Assembly (NCBI GenBank): GCA_964390465.1
Contig: CAYMIJ010000004.1
Coordinates: 62,001-126,000, forward strand
DNA: 64,000 bases
From: JADZAI01 sp964390465
GTDB taxonomy: Bacteria > Pseudomonadota > Alphaproteobacteria > Micropepsales > Micropepsaceae
Reading direction: 5' to 3'
This document shows, one piece after another, positions 8,480 to 16,321 of this stretch. The position numbers and the translations under genes are program-made. The notes beneath the pieces were generated by a model, which was given only the letters and a program-made list of their open reading frames with translations, searched no databases and was not told the origin of the DNA. The number at the start of each line of letters is the position of its first letter. Position 1 is the stretch's first letter.

Positions 8480-9175
8480 ATGACACCCTTTGGTGATTCA
8501 GCAGGCGGTACGCGGTTTTCCCTGAATATTGGGGGGCAGATCTATGGCCCCTATACGCATGAGCAGATGCGTACCTATGTCAAAGAGGGCAGGGTGACAG
8601 CCGAGACGCAGGTGTCGCGCAATAATGGCCCCTGGCTTGTGGCGCGCGATGAACCGATGTGTGCGGCGATGCTGTCTCCACGTCCCGGCGCATCTGACGC
8701 GAAAGCACCGGAAGGCAAGGAAGAGCCAGCGCCTGACGCTCCATTGTCGCCGCGCGAAGCCTTCCTGAAAGAGATGAAGGGTATTCGACTGAAATCGCCC
8801 GTTGTGGCGGAGCGCTCACCCGCTAGTGACGATTCTAAAACTGATTCAACAGGCAAGGATGGCCAGTCATCGCGCGAAACGCATGACGATCCCATATCGA
8901 GCGCGAATATGCTGATTGCCTTTAACGTAAAGTCTCGCGGTCACAACTATCTCGAAGCGTCCATCATGAATCTCGGTGAGGCGATACGGATCAATTCGGG
9001 TCTATGGGCGGTGCACACCACACATTCCGTCAACGCTATACGAGGCACGCTGCTGCCGCAGATCGGTTCAACCGACACGCTGATTATCGTTGACGCAAGC
9101 CGTGACCGCGTTGTCACAGGGAATTATGGCCCCGAGATTGAAACGTCGCTGCGGCAGGTCTGGCGCAAACGCTGA
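8480..9175 (+). CDS. GYF_2-domain protein fused to a Cas2/VapD-like (SinR-family) domain
   Basis: A 231-residue two-domain protein. Residues about 14-58 match the GYF_2/DUF4339 fold (L-N-I-G-G-Q-I-Y-G-P-Y-T...EQMR, then V-T-A-E-T-Q-V and G-P-W-L-V-A). A charged, Pro/Ser/Lys-rich linker covers about 60-140. Residues about 143-228 resemble the small SinR-like proteins of the Cas2/VapD ferredoxin-fold group: MLIAFNVKSRGHNY, then G-L-W-A-V-H-T-T-H-S, then I-R-G-T-L-L-P and D-T-L-I-I-V-D-A. I chose ATG 8480 because an upstream ATG (8390) would add a low-quality extension. No CRISPR array or toxin/antitoxin partner is adjacent. Nuclease activity is unproven; the N-terminal Asp usual in Cas2 is an Asn here. 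Confidence 0.6.
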   Translation: MTPFGDSAGGTRFSLNIGGQIYGPYTHEQMRTYVKEGRVTAETQVSRNNGPWLVARDEPMCAAMLSPRPGASDAKAPEGKEEPAPDAPLSPREAFLKEMKGIRLKSPVVAERSPASDDSKTDSTGKDGQSSRETHDDPISSANMLIAFNVKSRGHNYLEASIMNLGEAIRINSGLWAVHTTHSVNAIRGTLLPQIGSTDTLIIVDASRDRVVTGNYGPEIETSLRQVWRKR

Positions 9176-9214
9176 AGGCGCGTTAGCTATGTCCTGACAA
9201 ATTGTCGGGAGCGG

Positions 9215-10414
9215 ATGATGGACCTCAGCAATAGCAGCGAAGACGAAGCATTCCGCAATGAAGTGCGTTCCTTCATTGCTGCCAATCTGCCCGAGGATAT
9301 CCGTGCGCAGGTGAAAGCTGGTCTGCGGACCTCCAAGGAAGACGGCATACGCTGGCACCGTATTCTCGCCGAAAAGGGGTGGATCGCGCCCAACTGGCCG
9401 AAGGATGCTGGCGGCTGCGCGTGGTCTCCGGCGCAGACCTATATTTTTGAAGAAGAAATGGCGATGGCCGGTTGCCCGCCACTTTCGCCATTCCCCATCA
9501 AAATGGTTGGCCCGGTCATCATCCATTTCGGTACACCTGAGCAGAAGGCCAAATGGCTGCCGCCCACGCGCAATGGCGACATGGTGTGGTGTCAGGGTTA
9601 TTCTGAACCAGGTGCTGGTTCAGATCTCGCCAACCTGCAGACGCGCGCCGTGCGCGATGGCGATGACTATGTCGTCAATGGCGGCAAGATCTGGACTTCA
9701 TACGGGCATCAGGCCGACTGGATGTTCGCCCTGGTGCGGACCTCAAGCGATGGAAAGACACAGGAAGGTATTTCCGTTCTGTTGATCGATATGCATTCGC
9801 CGGGCGTCAGCCATCGGCCGATCATCACCATTGATGGCTCGCATATTCTCAACGAAATCCGCTTCGATAATGTGCGTGTACCGGTGTTCAACCGTATCGG
9901 TGAGGAAAACAAAGGCTGGACCTATGCCAAGTTCCTGCTGGGCAATGAACGAGCCCTGATTGCCCAGATCGCCCAATCGACGCAGATCGCAGGCCGCATC
10001 AAGGATATCGCGCGGGCCGAGATGGATGGTTCTGGTAGCCGGCTGATCGACGATCCTGATTTCCGGGCGAAGCTCGCAGCCGTCGAGATCGAGCTTGAGG
10101 CCCTGCGCATTACCAATGAGCGCGTGCTTTACGAAGCGCGCACCGGCACGGCAGGCAACGGCGGTGCCATCCTGAAATCGAAGGGCACCTATATTTCACA
10201 GGCGCTCAGCGAAATCATCATGGAGGCCGTGCATCATTACAGCACCCCCTGGGTGATGGAAGCGCTCTATCCGGGCTGGAACCTGCCATCCATCGGGCCT
10301 GAATATGCACGCATTGCCACGCCGCTTTATATGCGTCAGCGCGCCAACACGATTGAAGGTGGCACCGAGGAAATCCAGAAGAACGTCATCGCCAAGCAGG
10401 TGCTCGCGCTTTGA
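9215..10414 (+). CDS. Acyl-CoA dehydrogenase family protein
   Basis: An FAD flavoenzyme of 399 residues that desaturates an acyl-CoA at C2-C3 and passes electrons to ETF. The N-terminal helical domain is followed by the flavin-contact motif YSEPGAGSDLANLQT (about 129-143) and the beta-domain G-G-K-I-W-T-S. The C-terminal helical bundle ends with R-A-N-T-I-E-G-G-T-E-E-I-Q-K-N-V-I-A. The sequence resembles the steroid/branched-chain FadE-like subgroup more than the short-chain enzymes. The start is one of two consecutive ATG codons with CGGGAGCGG in front. Its neighbours do not reveal the substrate. Confidence 0.9.
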   Translation: MMDLSNSSEDEAFRNEVRSFIAANLPEDIRAQVKAGLRTSKEDGIRWHRILAEKGWIAPNWPKDAGGCAWSPAQTYIFEEEMAMAGCPPLSPFPIKMVGPVIIHFGTPEQKAKWLPPTRNGDMVWCQGYSEPGAGSDLANLQTRAVRDGDDYVVNGGKIWTSYGHQADWMFALVRTSSDGKTQEGISVLLIDMHSPGVSHRPIITIDGSHILNEIRFDNVRVPVFNRIGEENKGWTYAKFLLGNERALIAQIAQSTQIAGRIKDIARAEMDGSGSRLIDDPDFRAKLAAVEIELEALRITNERVLYEARTGTAGNGGAILKSKGTYISQALSEIIMEAVHHYSTPWVMEALYPGWNLPSIGPEYARIATPLYMRQRANTIEGGTEEIQKNVIAKQVLAL

Positions 10415-10431
10415 TGCCTTTGGTATGAAGC

Positions 10432-11121
10432 TCACCTGACGATGGTGAGCTTCATCTTGCCGCGCATGAAGAAGGGAATGCCGAATAGTCCGGCGAGATA
10501 ACCACCGATATGGGCCATGGTGGCAAGGCCGCTGACCGCGCCGCCGCCGATCCTGTCCCACAGGAAGAAGGCGAGGTTGATGCCGATCCAGAAGATCGTG
10601 AGCGACATCACTTCGCGCTGTCTCAGCGGGGCGAGGATTTCGCCGCGTGACAGTTGGCGCATGCGGATACGCATGGCGGCGGCCAGCATACCGCCAATGC
10701 CGCCCGATGCACCCAACGCCACGACGGGCTGGCCCCAATAGGCGGCCAGATGAAACAACCCGCCCGCAATTACACAGACCAGAAAAAGCGCGACCGTTCG
10801 TGTGGGCCCGGCATTGCGGTAGACGGGCCCTGTCGCCGCGAGCAGCAGCGCACTGTTGAGAAGGACGTGGAACCAGTTTGCATGGATAAAGCCGTGCGTC
10901 GCCAATTCCGCAACACCAAGCGGAAAGTTCTGGAACTCCGGGTTGGTGAAGCGTGCCGGTGCCAGCGGCAGGAAGGCATAGGCAAGGCCTTTCCATTCCT
11001 GCGGCCCGAGTTCGAGCAAGGCATGGATCACAACAAAGAGCCCGGCAAAGGCCGGAACGAATACCGGCACCAGAAACAGCGGTTCCGACGTGGTGTTAAA
11101 AGGGGCAGGGGGCCGCGTCAT
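10432..11121 (-). CDS. Rhomboid-family intramembrane serine protease
   Basis: A 229-residue integral membrane protein with about six hydrophobic segments. The rhomboid hallmarks are present: H-x-x-x-N (HVLLN, residues 85-89) in the second core helix, the catalytic serine in G-A-S-G-G (Ser139), and the catalytic histidine in AHIGG (His204). It would cleave substrates within or next to their transmembrane segments. Its start codon overlaps the stop of the upstream isomerase gene by 4 nt (ATGA), so it is the third gene of a tight operon with the carbonic-anhydrase-like and DsbA-fold genes. No substrate is implied. Confidence 0.9.
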   Translation of the reverse strand: MTRPPAPFNTTSEPLFLVPVFVPAFAGLFVVIHALLELGPQEWKGLAYAFLPLAPARFTNPEFQNFPLGVAELATHGFIHANWFHVLLNSALLLAATGPVYRNAGPTRTVALFLVCVIAGGLFHLAAYWGQPVVALGASGGIGGMLAAAMRIRMRQLSRGEILAPLRQREVMSLTIFWIGINLAFFLWDRIGGGAVSGLATMAHIGGYLAGLFGIPFFMRGKMKLTIVR

Positions 11122-11729
11122 GTGCCGGTCCGAGCCAATGCCGCTGCCACCAGGGGCAGGCGGTCGTTTCCGAAATACATGTCATCTCCAACGAACATGG
11201 TGGGAGAACCAAATCCACCGCGTGCGATCAACTCGTCGGTCGCGGCGCGCAGCCGCGCTTTCACATCGGGCGCTTCGCGCGCTGCGTCGAAGTTTGCAGA
11301 ATCCAGACCAACCTGTGCCGCACATTCGCGCAGCACATCAGGGTTGGAAATGTCCCGGTCATCGCGCCAATAGGCTTCAAAGACAGCTTTGGCATAAGGC
11401 ACAAGCCTTCCCTGATCGAGCGCCACATAGGCACCGCGCATGGCGGCAACGGCGTTCACCGGGAACACGGATGGCGGCCAGGTGATTGTCACGCCGGCCA
11501 GCCGCGCCCAGTCCTGCATGTCCTTGGCATAATGCTTCTGCTGTCGGGGTTCCGGGTTGGCACGCTTTTCATAGACGCCTTTGTTCACAGCATTGAACAC
11601 GCCGCCGACCAGGATGGGCCGCCATATGATCTCAGCTTCTGCCTGGCGCGCCACCTCGTGGATACGGCTGAAGGCGAGATAGGTCCATGGGCTGGAACAA
11701 TCGAAGAAGAACTCCAGTGTCTTCGCCAT
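11118..11729 (-). CDS. 2-hydroxychromene-2-carboxylate isomerase family (DsbA/GST-kappa fold)
   Basis: A 203-residue protein of the DsbA-superfamily isomerase group. The N-terminal F-F-F-D-C-S-S-P-W-T-Y-L-A carries the glutathione-activating serine position (Ser12/Ser13), next to a cysteine at 11 that is not part of a CXXC motif, so it is not a disulfide oxidoreductase. The P-S-V-F-P-V-N cis-proline region and the terminal F-G-S-P-T-M-F-V-G-D-x-M-Y-F-G-N-D-R-L fit the family. In aromatic degradation such enzymes isomerise hydroxychromene carboxylates using GSH, but no naphthalene genes are nearby, so the substrate is open. It is translationally coupled to the rhomboid gene. Confidence 0.85.
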   Translation of the reverse strand: MAKTLEFFFDCSSPWTYLAFSRIHEVARQAEAEIIWRPILVGGVFNAVNKGVYEKRANPEPRQQKHYAKDMQDWARLAGVTITWPPSVFPVNAVAAMRGAYVALDQGRLVPYAKAVFEAYWRDDRDISNPDVLRECAAQVGLDSANFDAAREAPDVKARLRAATDELIARGGFGSPTMFVGDDMYFGNDRLPLVAAALARTGT

Positions 11730-12260
11730 TCAGCTGATCGCCTTCAATTCCTGTGCGTAACGCTGCCAGTTTTCCACATAATGAGCCGCTGACGCCTTCA
11801 GCACGGCCGCCATTGGCTCATCTATCGTACGGATGACTCTGCCGGGTGCCCCAAGAACCATGGAATTATCAGGGATCTCCTTGCCCTCGCCGATAAAGGT
11901 ATTGGCGCCGATGAGACAGTTTTTCCCGATCCGCGTGCGGTTGAGAATGATGGACCCGATGCCCACCAGCGTGCCCTCGCCAATGGTGCAGCCGTGCAGC
12001 ATCACGAGATGGCCAATGGTCACGTCTTTGCCGATCGTCAGCGGTGCGCCCGGATCCGTGTGCAGCACGGACCCATCCTGAACATTGGCGTTTTCTCCAA
12101 TGGTGATGAGTTCGTTATCACCGCGTATGGTCGCGCCAAACCAGACGCTGGCATTTTTCATCAGCCGGACATTGCCCATGACCATGGCATTGGGCGCAAT
12201 CCAGTATGCACCTTCATCAGGAAGCTGCGGCCGCACGCTGCCCAGCGCATAAACAGTCAT
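11730..12260 (-). CDS. Gamma-class carbonic anhydrase family protein (left-handed beta-helix)
   Basis: A 176-residue hexapeptide-repeat protein. The beta-helix carries the zinc-ligand pattern expected of gamma carbonic anhydrases: His67 (G-S-V-L-H-T-D), His84 (I-G-H) and His89 (M-L-H-G-C). Arg46 and Asp48 (FGATIRGDNE) stand in the usual upstream positions. Hydration of CO2 is therefore plausible, although many paralogues are of unknown activity. The start is set at ATG 12260 because GAGGA lies directly upstream; a longer open frame to 12422 lacks family similarity. It is the first gene of the three-gene operon running to the rhomboid protease. Confidence 0.88.
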   Translation of the reverse strand: MTVYALGSVRPQLPDEGAYWIAPNAMVMGNVRLMKNASVWFGATIRGDNELITIGENANVQDGSVLHTDPGAPLTIGKDVTIGHLVMLHGCTIGEGTLVGIGSIILNRTRIGKNCLIGANTFIGEGKEIPDNSMVLGAPGRVIRTIDEPMAAVLKASAAHYVENWQRYAQELKAIS

Positions 12261-12340
12261 GTCATCCTCACCTGCTGGCGACATCATGCGGTTTCGGATA
12301 AGGCATGCAAGCGGGGATTGACCCGCCGCCGGGGAGCGCC

Positions 12341-12610
12341 GTGATTGAAGCATTGGGTCTTGTCGCAGCCTTGCTGACGACGGCATCGTTCGTCCCGCAA
12401 GTTCTGCAGACCGTACGGACACGCTCTGCGAACGATATTTCCACAGCCTGGCTCCTTCTTTTTGCCACAGGGATTGTGCTGTGGTTCATCTATGGCATGG
12501 CCATATGGTCATGGCCGGTCATCATCGCTAATGGCTTGACCTTCGTGCTTCTCCTGGTGATCTGCTGGATCAAGTTTGGTCTGCCTTCTGCCAATGGAAA
12601 GGGAAACTGA
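12341..12610 (+). CDS. SemiSWEET (PQ-loop) sugar transporter
   Basis: An 89-residue membrane protein with three hydrophobic helices and the PQ motif in T-T-A-S-F-V-P-Q (about residue 18). N-D-I-S-T-A-W-L and W-F-I-Y-G follow, as in bacterial SemiSWEETs, which dimerise to carry mono- or disaccharides by facilitated diffusion. The start is a GTG at 12341 preceded by GGGGAG, giving the family's normal length; an ATG at 12305 would add 12 unrelated residues. Its stop overlaps the next start codon by one base (TGATG), so it is translationally coupled to the exported protein that follows. Confidence 0.85.
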   Translation: MIEALGLVAALLTTASFVPQVLQTVRTRSANDISTAWLLLFATGIVLWFIYGMAIWSWPVIIANGLTFVLLLVICWIKFGLPSANGKGN

Positions 12611-13170
12611 TGCGCACTGTCCTCTTTGCCCTCACAGCCGTTTGGAGTGTGGGTCTGGCTTTCGCAGAATCAGCGCCGACAACTGCGCCGACCGCGCCTG
12701 TAGTGGCAGCGGCCCCGACAGGTGCGCAGCCAACACTTGAGGACGGTGCGCTGGACGGTATCCGTGCCTGCCAGTCGATCAGTAGCGGGCGCACCGCGGC
12801 AGATGTCGCCCTGACGTTCGGTTTTACAGTGACCGGCGATATCATCAGCCGCGACACGGACCGGGGCAAAGTGGAAATCCTGCCGCCCGCAGGTGAGCGC
12901 CACTCGTGCCGGGTGCAGATCTATGCATTGACCTTGGATCCGGCCACATTTCTGGATGCCGTCAAAGAGTTTCTGACCACCCCGCCGCAGTCCTATGCGC
13001 CCCTGCAAAGCCGAATCCCCGAGCGGCTGGGCCAATACGCAGCCCGCGTGTCGATCTGGGCCCAGAGCGGCGGTTCGGACGGCCTTGCCATGGTGACGCT
13101 CTATGAGGTGCTGGCGAACGAGTATTATCTCGGCCCCAAGGTCATTATCGATTTCCTAATTCAGAAGTGA
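12610..13170 (+). CDS. Exported hypothetical protein
   Basis: A 186-residue protein with a signal peptide (MRTVLFALTAVWSVGLAFA, cleaved near residue 19). A Thr/Ala/Pro-rich linker follows, then a compact domain from about residue 50 that starts L-D-G-I-R-A-C-Q-S-I and contains two cysteines likely to form a periplasmic disulfide. The family is not recognised. It is coupled to the SemiSWEET gene, but nothing in the sequence ties it to sugar transport. The stop lies 61 nt before galU. Confidence 0.7.
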   Translation: MRTVLFALTAVWSVGLAFAESAPTTAPTAPVVAAAPTGAQPTLEDGALDGIRACQSISSGRTAADVALTFGFTVTGDIISRDTDRGKVEILPPAGERHSCRVQIYALTLDPATFLDAVKEFLTTPPQSYAPLQSRIPERLGQYAARVSIWAQSGGSDGLAMVTLYEVLANEYYLGPKVIIDFLIQK

Positions 13171-13231
13171 TTTCTGCATGATTTGACCGGTGCAATGCCG
13201 CGCTGGTGCATGTCAGGTGGAGCAGGGTAAC

Positions 13232-14110
13232 ATGACAGCTATCCGCAAGGCGGTTTTCCCCGTCGCCGGGCTCGGCACTCGGATTCTTCCGGCAACGAAG
13301 ACTGTTGCCAAAGAGCTTATGCCCATCGTCGACAAGCCTCTGCTGCAATACGGCGTCGATGAGGCGCGGGCCGCAGGGATCGACACGTTCATCTTTGTGA
13401 CGGGCCGCGGCAAGGATGCCATCGAGGATTATTTCGACGTTTCCTACGAGTTGGAGGATACGCTTACCCGCCGTGGCAAGAAGGCTGAGCAGGCTGCGCT
13501 TGACGCGATCCGTCCTGCCGCGGGAGAGGCCATTTTCGTGCGCCAGCAAAGGCCGCTCGGCCTCGGTCACGCAGTCTGGTGCGCGCGCCATATTGTCGGC
13601 GATGAGCCTTTTGCCGTTGTTTTGCCGGATGAGCTGATTCACGGCAAACCTGCGGCCGTAGAGGAACTTGTCACTGCTTATGGCAAGGTGGGCGGCAATC
13701 TTGTTTCGGTGCTGAATATTCCGCGCGAGGAGACAGGCTCGTATGGTGTGATCGCACCCGGCGCTTCGGACAATGGCATGACTGAAGTGAAGGGTCTGGT
13801 CGAAAAGCCAAAACCGTCAGAGGCCCCTTCCACACTGATGCTGGTCGGGCGGTATGTGCTTCAGCCGCAGATTTTCAGGAAACTGGAGGATCTGGCCCCT
13901 GGTGCGGGTGGTGAAATCCAGCTGACCGACGGGATGGCCCAACTCATCGGCGAACAGCCGTTTCATGCCGTGGAGATATCGGGTCGGCGCTATGATTGCG
14001 GTAGCAAGGCCGGTTTCCTTGCTGCAAACATGGCACTGGCGCTGGAGCGTTCCGATATTGCACCGGCCTTCAAAGCCTTGCTGGGGCGGGATGGGATCGA
14101 GGTGCGGTAG
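13232..14110 (+). CDS. galU: UTP--glucose-1-phosphate uridylyltransferase
   Basis: GalU makes UDP-glucose from UTP and glucose-1-phosphate, feeding exopolysaccharide, LPS and osmolyte synthesis. The 292-residue product has the N-terminal nucleotide-binding signature G-L-G-T-R-I-L-P-A-T-K...K-E-L-M-P. It also has LGHAVWCARHIVGDEPFAVVLPDE with the metal-binding Asp, and V-E-K-P-K-P-S-E-A-P-S. The start is placed at ATG 13232, where GGAGCAGGG precedes it; a longer frame from 13190 lacks similarity. Together with galE (25 kb) it supplies UDP-glucose and UDP-galactose to glycosyltransferases such as the one at 1225. Confidence 0.95.
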   Translation: MTAIRKAVFPVAGLGTRILPATKTVAKELMPIVDKPLLQYGVDEARAAGIDTFIFVTGRGKDAIEDYFDVSYELEDTLTRRGKKAEQAALDAIRPAAGEAIFVRQQRPLGLGHAVWCARHIVGDEPFAVVLPDELIHGKPAAVEELVTAYGKVGGNLVSVLNIPREETGSYGVIAPGASDNGMTEVKGLVEKPKPSEAPSTLMLVGRYVLQPQIFRKLEDLAPGAGGEIQLTDGMAQLIGEQPFHAVEISGRRYDCGSKAGFLAANMALALERSDIAPAFKALLGRDGIEVR

Positions 14111-14159
14111 TCGGGGCGCGTGTATTGCTTCCTGAACAGATGCGGCGCCAGAAGGAGGG

Positions 14160-14807
14160 ATGGTCGTGGGCGACGAGAAACAGCCACATGAAGCTGGCGG
14201 ATCATCACGTGACCGGCCTGCCATTGGTACTGCGCTTGATCCGCGCCGGAACCGACGTGTCGCCATAGCACTGCCTGCCCGTTACATGCTGGCTGATGGT
14301 ACCGAGCACACCGGACAGTTGTTCGACATGTCACCAGGAGGCATGCTGATCAATGGTGCGGACCGCCCGACCATCGGCACTAAGGTCATCTGCTACATCG
14401 ACGATATCGGCCGCGTTGAGGGCAGTGTTTCCCGCCTTACCAACCACGGATTTGCCATAGAGCTGAATGCCACTCAGACACGCCGCGACAAAATCGCCGA
14501 GCGTCTGATGCTTCACATGAACCGCGATCGGATTAAAGGCGAAGACGTTCGCATGCACGAGCGCATTGAATTTGATCAGGCGTGTCGTGTGGTGTTTGAG
14601 GATGGTTCGGAGGCCGACGCCCGTGTGGTCGACCTTTCGCTCAGCGGTGCAGGCCTGACCATCAATCCGAAGCCACCGATTGGTAGCGACATCACCATCG
14701 GGCGCATGAAGGGGACCGTGATCCGCCATATACCCAATGGCGTTGCCGTGCGGTTCTTCTCGCTGCAATCTTCACATAACCTGATCACAGACCGTCTGCG
14801 CCGCTGA
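14160..14807 (+). CDS. Double PilZ-domain protein (probable c-di-GMP receptor)
   Basis: A 215-residue cytoplasmic protein with two PilZ-like beta-barrels. The first, at about 24-105, has an arginine-rich R-R-N-R-R and DMSPGG, which together form the RxxxR...D/NxSxxG ligand signature. The second, at about 125-210, has DLSLSG, but its leading motif reads H-E-R-I-E-F with only one arginine, so only the first barrel is clearly competent to bind c-di-GMP. It follows galU by 49 nt in the same direction and could be co-transcribed. A diguanylate cyclase is encoded at 28.9 kb. The effector partner is unknown. Confidence 0.82.
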   Translation: MVVGDEKQPHEAGGSSRDRPAIGTALDPRRNRRVAIALPARYMLADGTEHTGQLFDMSPGGMLINGADRPTIGTKVICYIDDIGRVEGSVSRLTNHGFAIELNATQTRRDKIAERLMLHMNRDRIKGEDVRMHERIEFDQACRVVFEDGSEADARVVDLSLSGAGLTINPKPPIGSDITIGRMKGTVIRHIPNGVAVRFFSLQSSHNLITDRLRR

Positions 14808-14825
14808 CCGCGCAGATCGCTGAGA

Positions 14826-15257
14826 TCATTGAGACAGCTTCAGGCCACCATTCAGTATGACGGTCTGTGTCCCGTTGTTGGTCTGTTCTGAAGTGACGAT
14901 CACGGTGTTGTTGTTGCCGGTGACATTCACATTGAGAAGATTACCGACGGCCGTCGCATTCGTGCTGGCACCCGTCGCGCTTCCGCGGCCCACGCCGTAG
15001 GTCAGGGCATCCGGGCTTGCTTCCGAATAATGAGCGCCAACCACGCGTCCATCCACAATCACCATGTTTCCATTGGCATCGCGCATGGAACCTGATTGTG
15101 CCGGGCGGTTTTCATCGCCTGGGCTGGTTCCATACGGGCGCGCCATCGCATCGGCACCATCACCACCATAGCGGCGCACCACCTGTGCAGATGCCGTTGC
15201 AACAAGCACGGAGCAGGCTGAGAGCCCCGCGAACAGAATACGAAGTGTGGGTGTCAT
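14826..15257 (-). CDS. Exported HfaA-like protein (holdfast-anchoring/curlin-like)
   Basis: A 143-residue secreted protein with a signal peptide ending near A-S-A-Q (residue 24). The mature part opens with V-V-R-R-Y-G. M-R-D-A-N-G-N-M-V-I-V-D-G-R-V follows, and the C-terminus is Asn/Gly/Val/Thr-rich (A-T-A-V-G-N-L-L-N-V, T-G-N-N-N-T-V-I-V, E-Q-T-N-N-G-T-Q-T). This layout resembles HfaA of Caulobacter, an amyloid-like protein that anchors the holdfast, but I cannot confirm orthology. hfaB and hfaD are not in the window. The start is ATG 15257; the longer upstream frame runs through a terminator. It lies downstream of the repeat protein gene. Confidence 0.5.
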   Translation of the reverse strand: MTPTLRILFAGLSACSVLVATASAQVVRRYGGDGADAMARPYGTSPGDENRPAQSGSMRDANGNMVIVDGRVVGAHYSEASPDALTYGVGRGSATGASTNATAVGNLLNVNVTGNNNTVIVTSEQTNNGTQTVILNGGLKLSQ

Positions 15258-15297
15258 GGCATTGCCTCTGGCGTGACGAGGGTGTTTGCAGATGCAC

Positions 15298-15323
15298 AAA
15301 AAGGGGGGACAACGTCCCCCCTT
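15298..15323 (-). terminator. Intrinsic terminator between the repeat-protein gene and the HfaA-like gene
   Basis: Read on the minus strand, GGGGGGAC pairs with GTCCCCCC around a 3-nt loop, and a run of five T follows. It sits 22 nt after the repeat-protein stop and 40 nt before the HfaA-like start. Partial read-through would give more of the first product than the second, as in curli-type operons (inference). Confidence 0.8.
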
Positions 15324-15345
15324 CTGGCTGTTCAAACCTTCAGGA

Positions 15346-15993
15346 TCAGAAGCCCTGTGTGATCGAGACGTTGTTGCCGATCGCCGCGGCGTCAACCTTC
15401 ACCGCGCCGCCGACTGAACCCAGCGAGGCGTCGATGCGGGCCGTGGTCGCGGCATAGGTCACCTGGTTGAAGTTCGATGCGGTCACGGAGGGGCCCGTGC
15501 TGACCGATGAGAGGTTGTTACCGATGGCTGTGGCGTTCAGAGCCACATTGCCGCCGACACCACCGAAGGTCGCATCAATCGTCGCAACTGGATCATAGCC
15601 GCCGCAGCGCTGGTCGTTGCCGAGGTGCACGTGGCCATCCTTGGTGCGCAGCGAGGCGTTGTTGCAGATTGCGGTCGAGGCGAGGTCCACATTGCCAGCA
15701 ACGCCGCCAACATTGACATTCATCTGGGCTTCAGTGCGCTCGGCCAGGTTCAGCTGGGGCGAGTTTTCGAACCAGGTCGTGCCCTGCGTGCTGGCGTTGA
15801 AGTTGTTGCCAACCGCTGTCGACGTGCCGCGCAGTTCGCAGCAGATGAAATCGGCTTTGAGGTTCACGATCGAGATGACGTCGGCGAGGTTGCGCTGGCT
15901 GCGGTTCGCGACCGAGCTGTCATAGGCTGAAGCAACACCAGCAAATGACGCAAGCATCGCGCCGGCAACGAGGATACGGGTCATCTTGCTCAT
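15346..15993 (-). CDS. Exported protein of four 48-residue repeats ending A-I-G-N-N
   Basis: A 215-residue secreted protein: signal peptide to about residue 23, then repeats. The motif [TA]-A-[IV]-[GC]-N-N occurs at residues 59-64, 107-112, 155-160 and 203-208, always exactly 48 residues apart. In repeats 2-4 it is preceded by a conserved block of G-G-V-x-G-x-V type (G-S-V-G-G-A-V in the last repeat). Four of the five Cys lie in repeats 1 to 3, two of them adjacent. The regular Asn-ended strand-turn units suggest a beta-solenoid or amyloid. I do not recognise a named family, though the motif recurs in the HfaA-like neighbour. The start is the ATG with GGAG 7 nt upstream. Confidence 0.65.
   Translation of the reverse strand: MSKMTRILVAGAMLASFAGVASAYDSSVANRSQRNLADVISIVNLKADFICCELRGTSTAVGNNFNASTQGTTWFENSPQLNLAERTEAQMNVNVGGVAGNVDLASTAICNNASLRTKDGHVHLGNDQRCGGYDPVATIDATFGGVGGNVALNATAIGNNLSSVSTGPSVTASNFNQVTYAATTARIDASLGSVGGAVKVDAAAIGNNVSITQGF
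15370..15945 (-). repeat. Four tandem 144-nt protein repeats
   Basis: These units encode residues 17-208 of the repeat protein, each 48 codons long. The conserved part is the last 20-25 residues of each unit; the first unit is the most diverged and partly overlaps the signal peptide. The exact length conservation without DNA identity points to old duplications kept in register by structure. Confidence 0.7.
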
Positions 15994-16321
15994 TTGAAAC
16001 TCCATCAGTTGATCGTTGTGGGCTCGCGCCCTTCGCCAACTATGAGAGCAACCACCGTGCCAGTCGGACGTCTCCATGCCACCTTATCAACGCGCCGCGG
16101 AAACGGCGGATCGTAGTGCTTAATGGCACATTGACCTTACTGCGATCAGCCAGTTCACAGGCATTTGGAGCCATGACGAGACTGTGCCAATCGCAATGTT
16201 AAGGTAAATCTGTGCGATGTTGGCACGTCGATGATCCGCCACGGGTGACGTTGCGGATGCTTGCATCACGGCCTGCTGCGTGAAACCAATCAGCTTAACC
16301 ATCACGGCCTGTCGCGACCAC
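15994..16321. other. 328-nt intergenic region between divergent genes
   Basis: This stretch separates the repeat-protein start (minus) from the thioesterase start (plus) and should hold both promoters. I see no convincing protein frame, tRNA or repeat. It is more AT-rich around 16125-16210 (for example the CACATTGACCTTACTG area). No confident -35/-10 pair or operator could be assigned. Confidence 0.5.

Noticed and set aside
8900..9175. Cas2-like domain taken as a sign of a CRISPR locus
   Set aside because: There is no repeat-spacer array, cas1 or other cas gene in the window.
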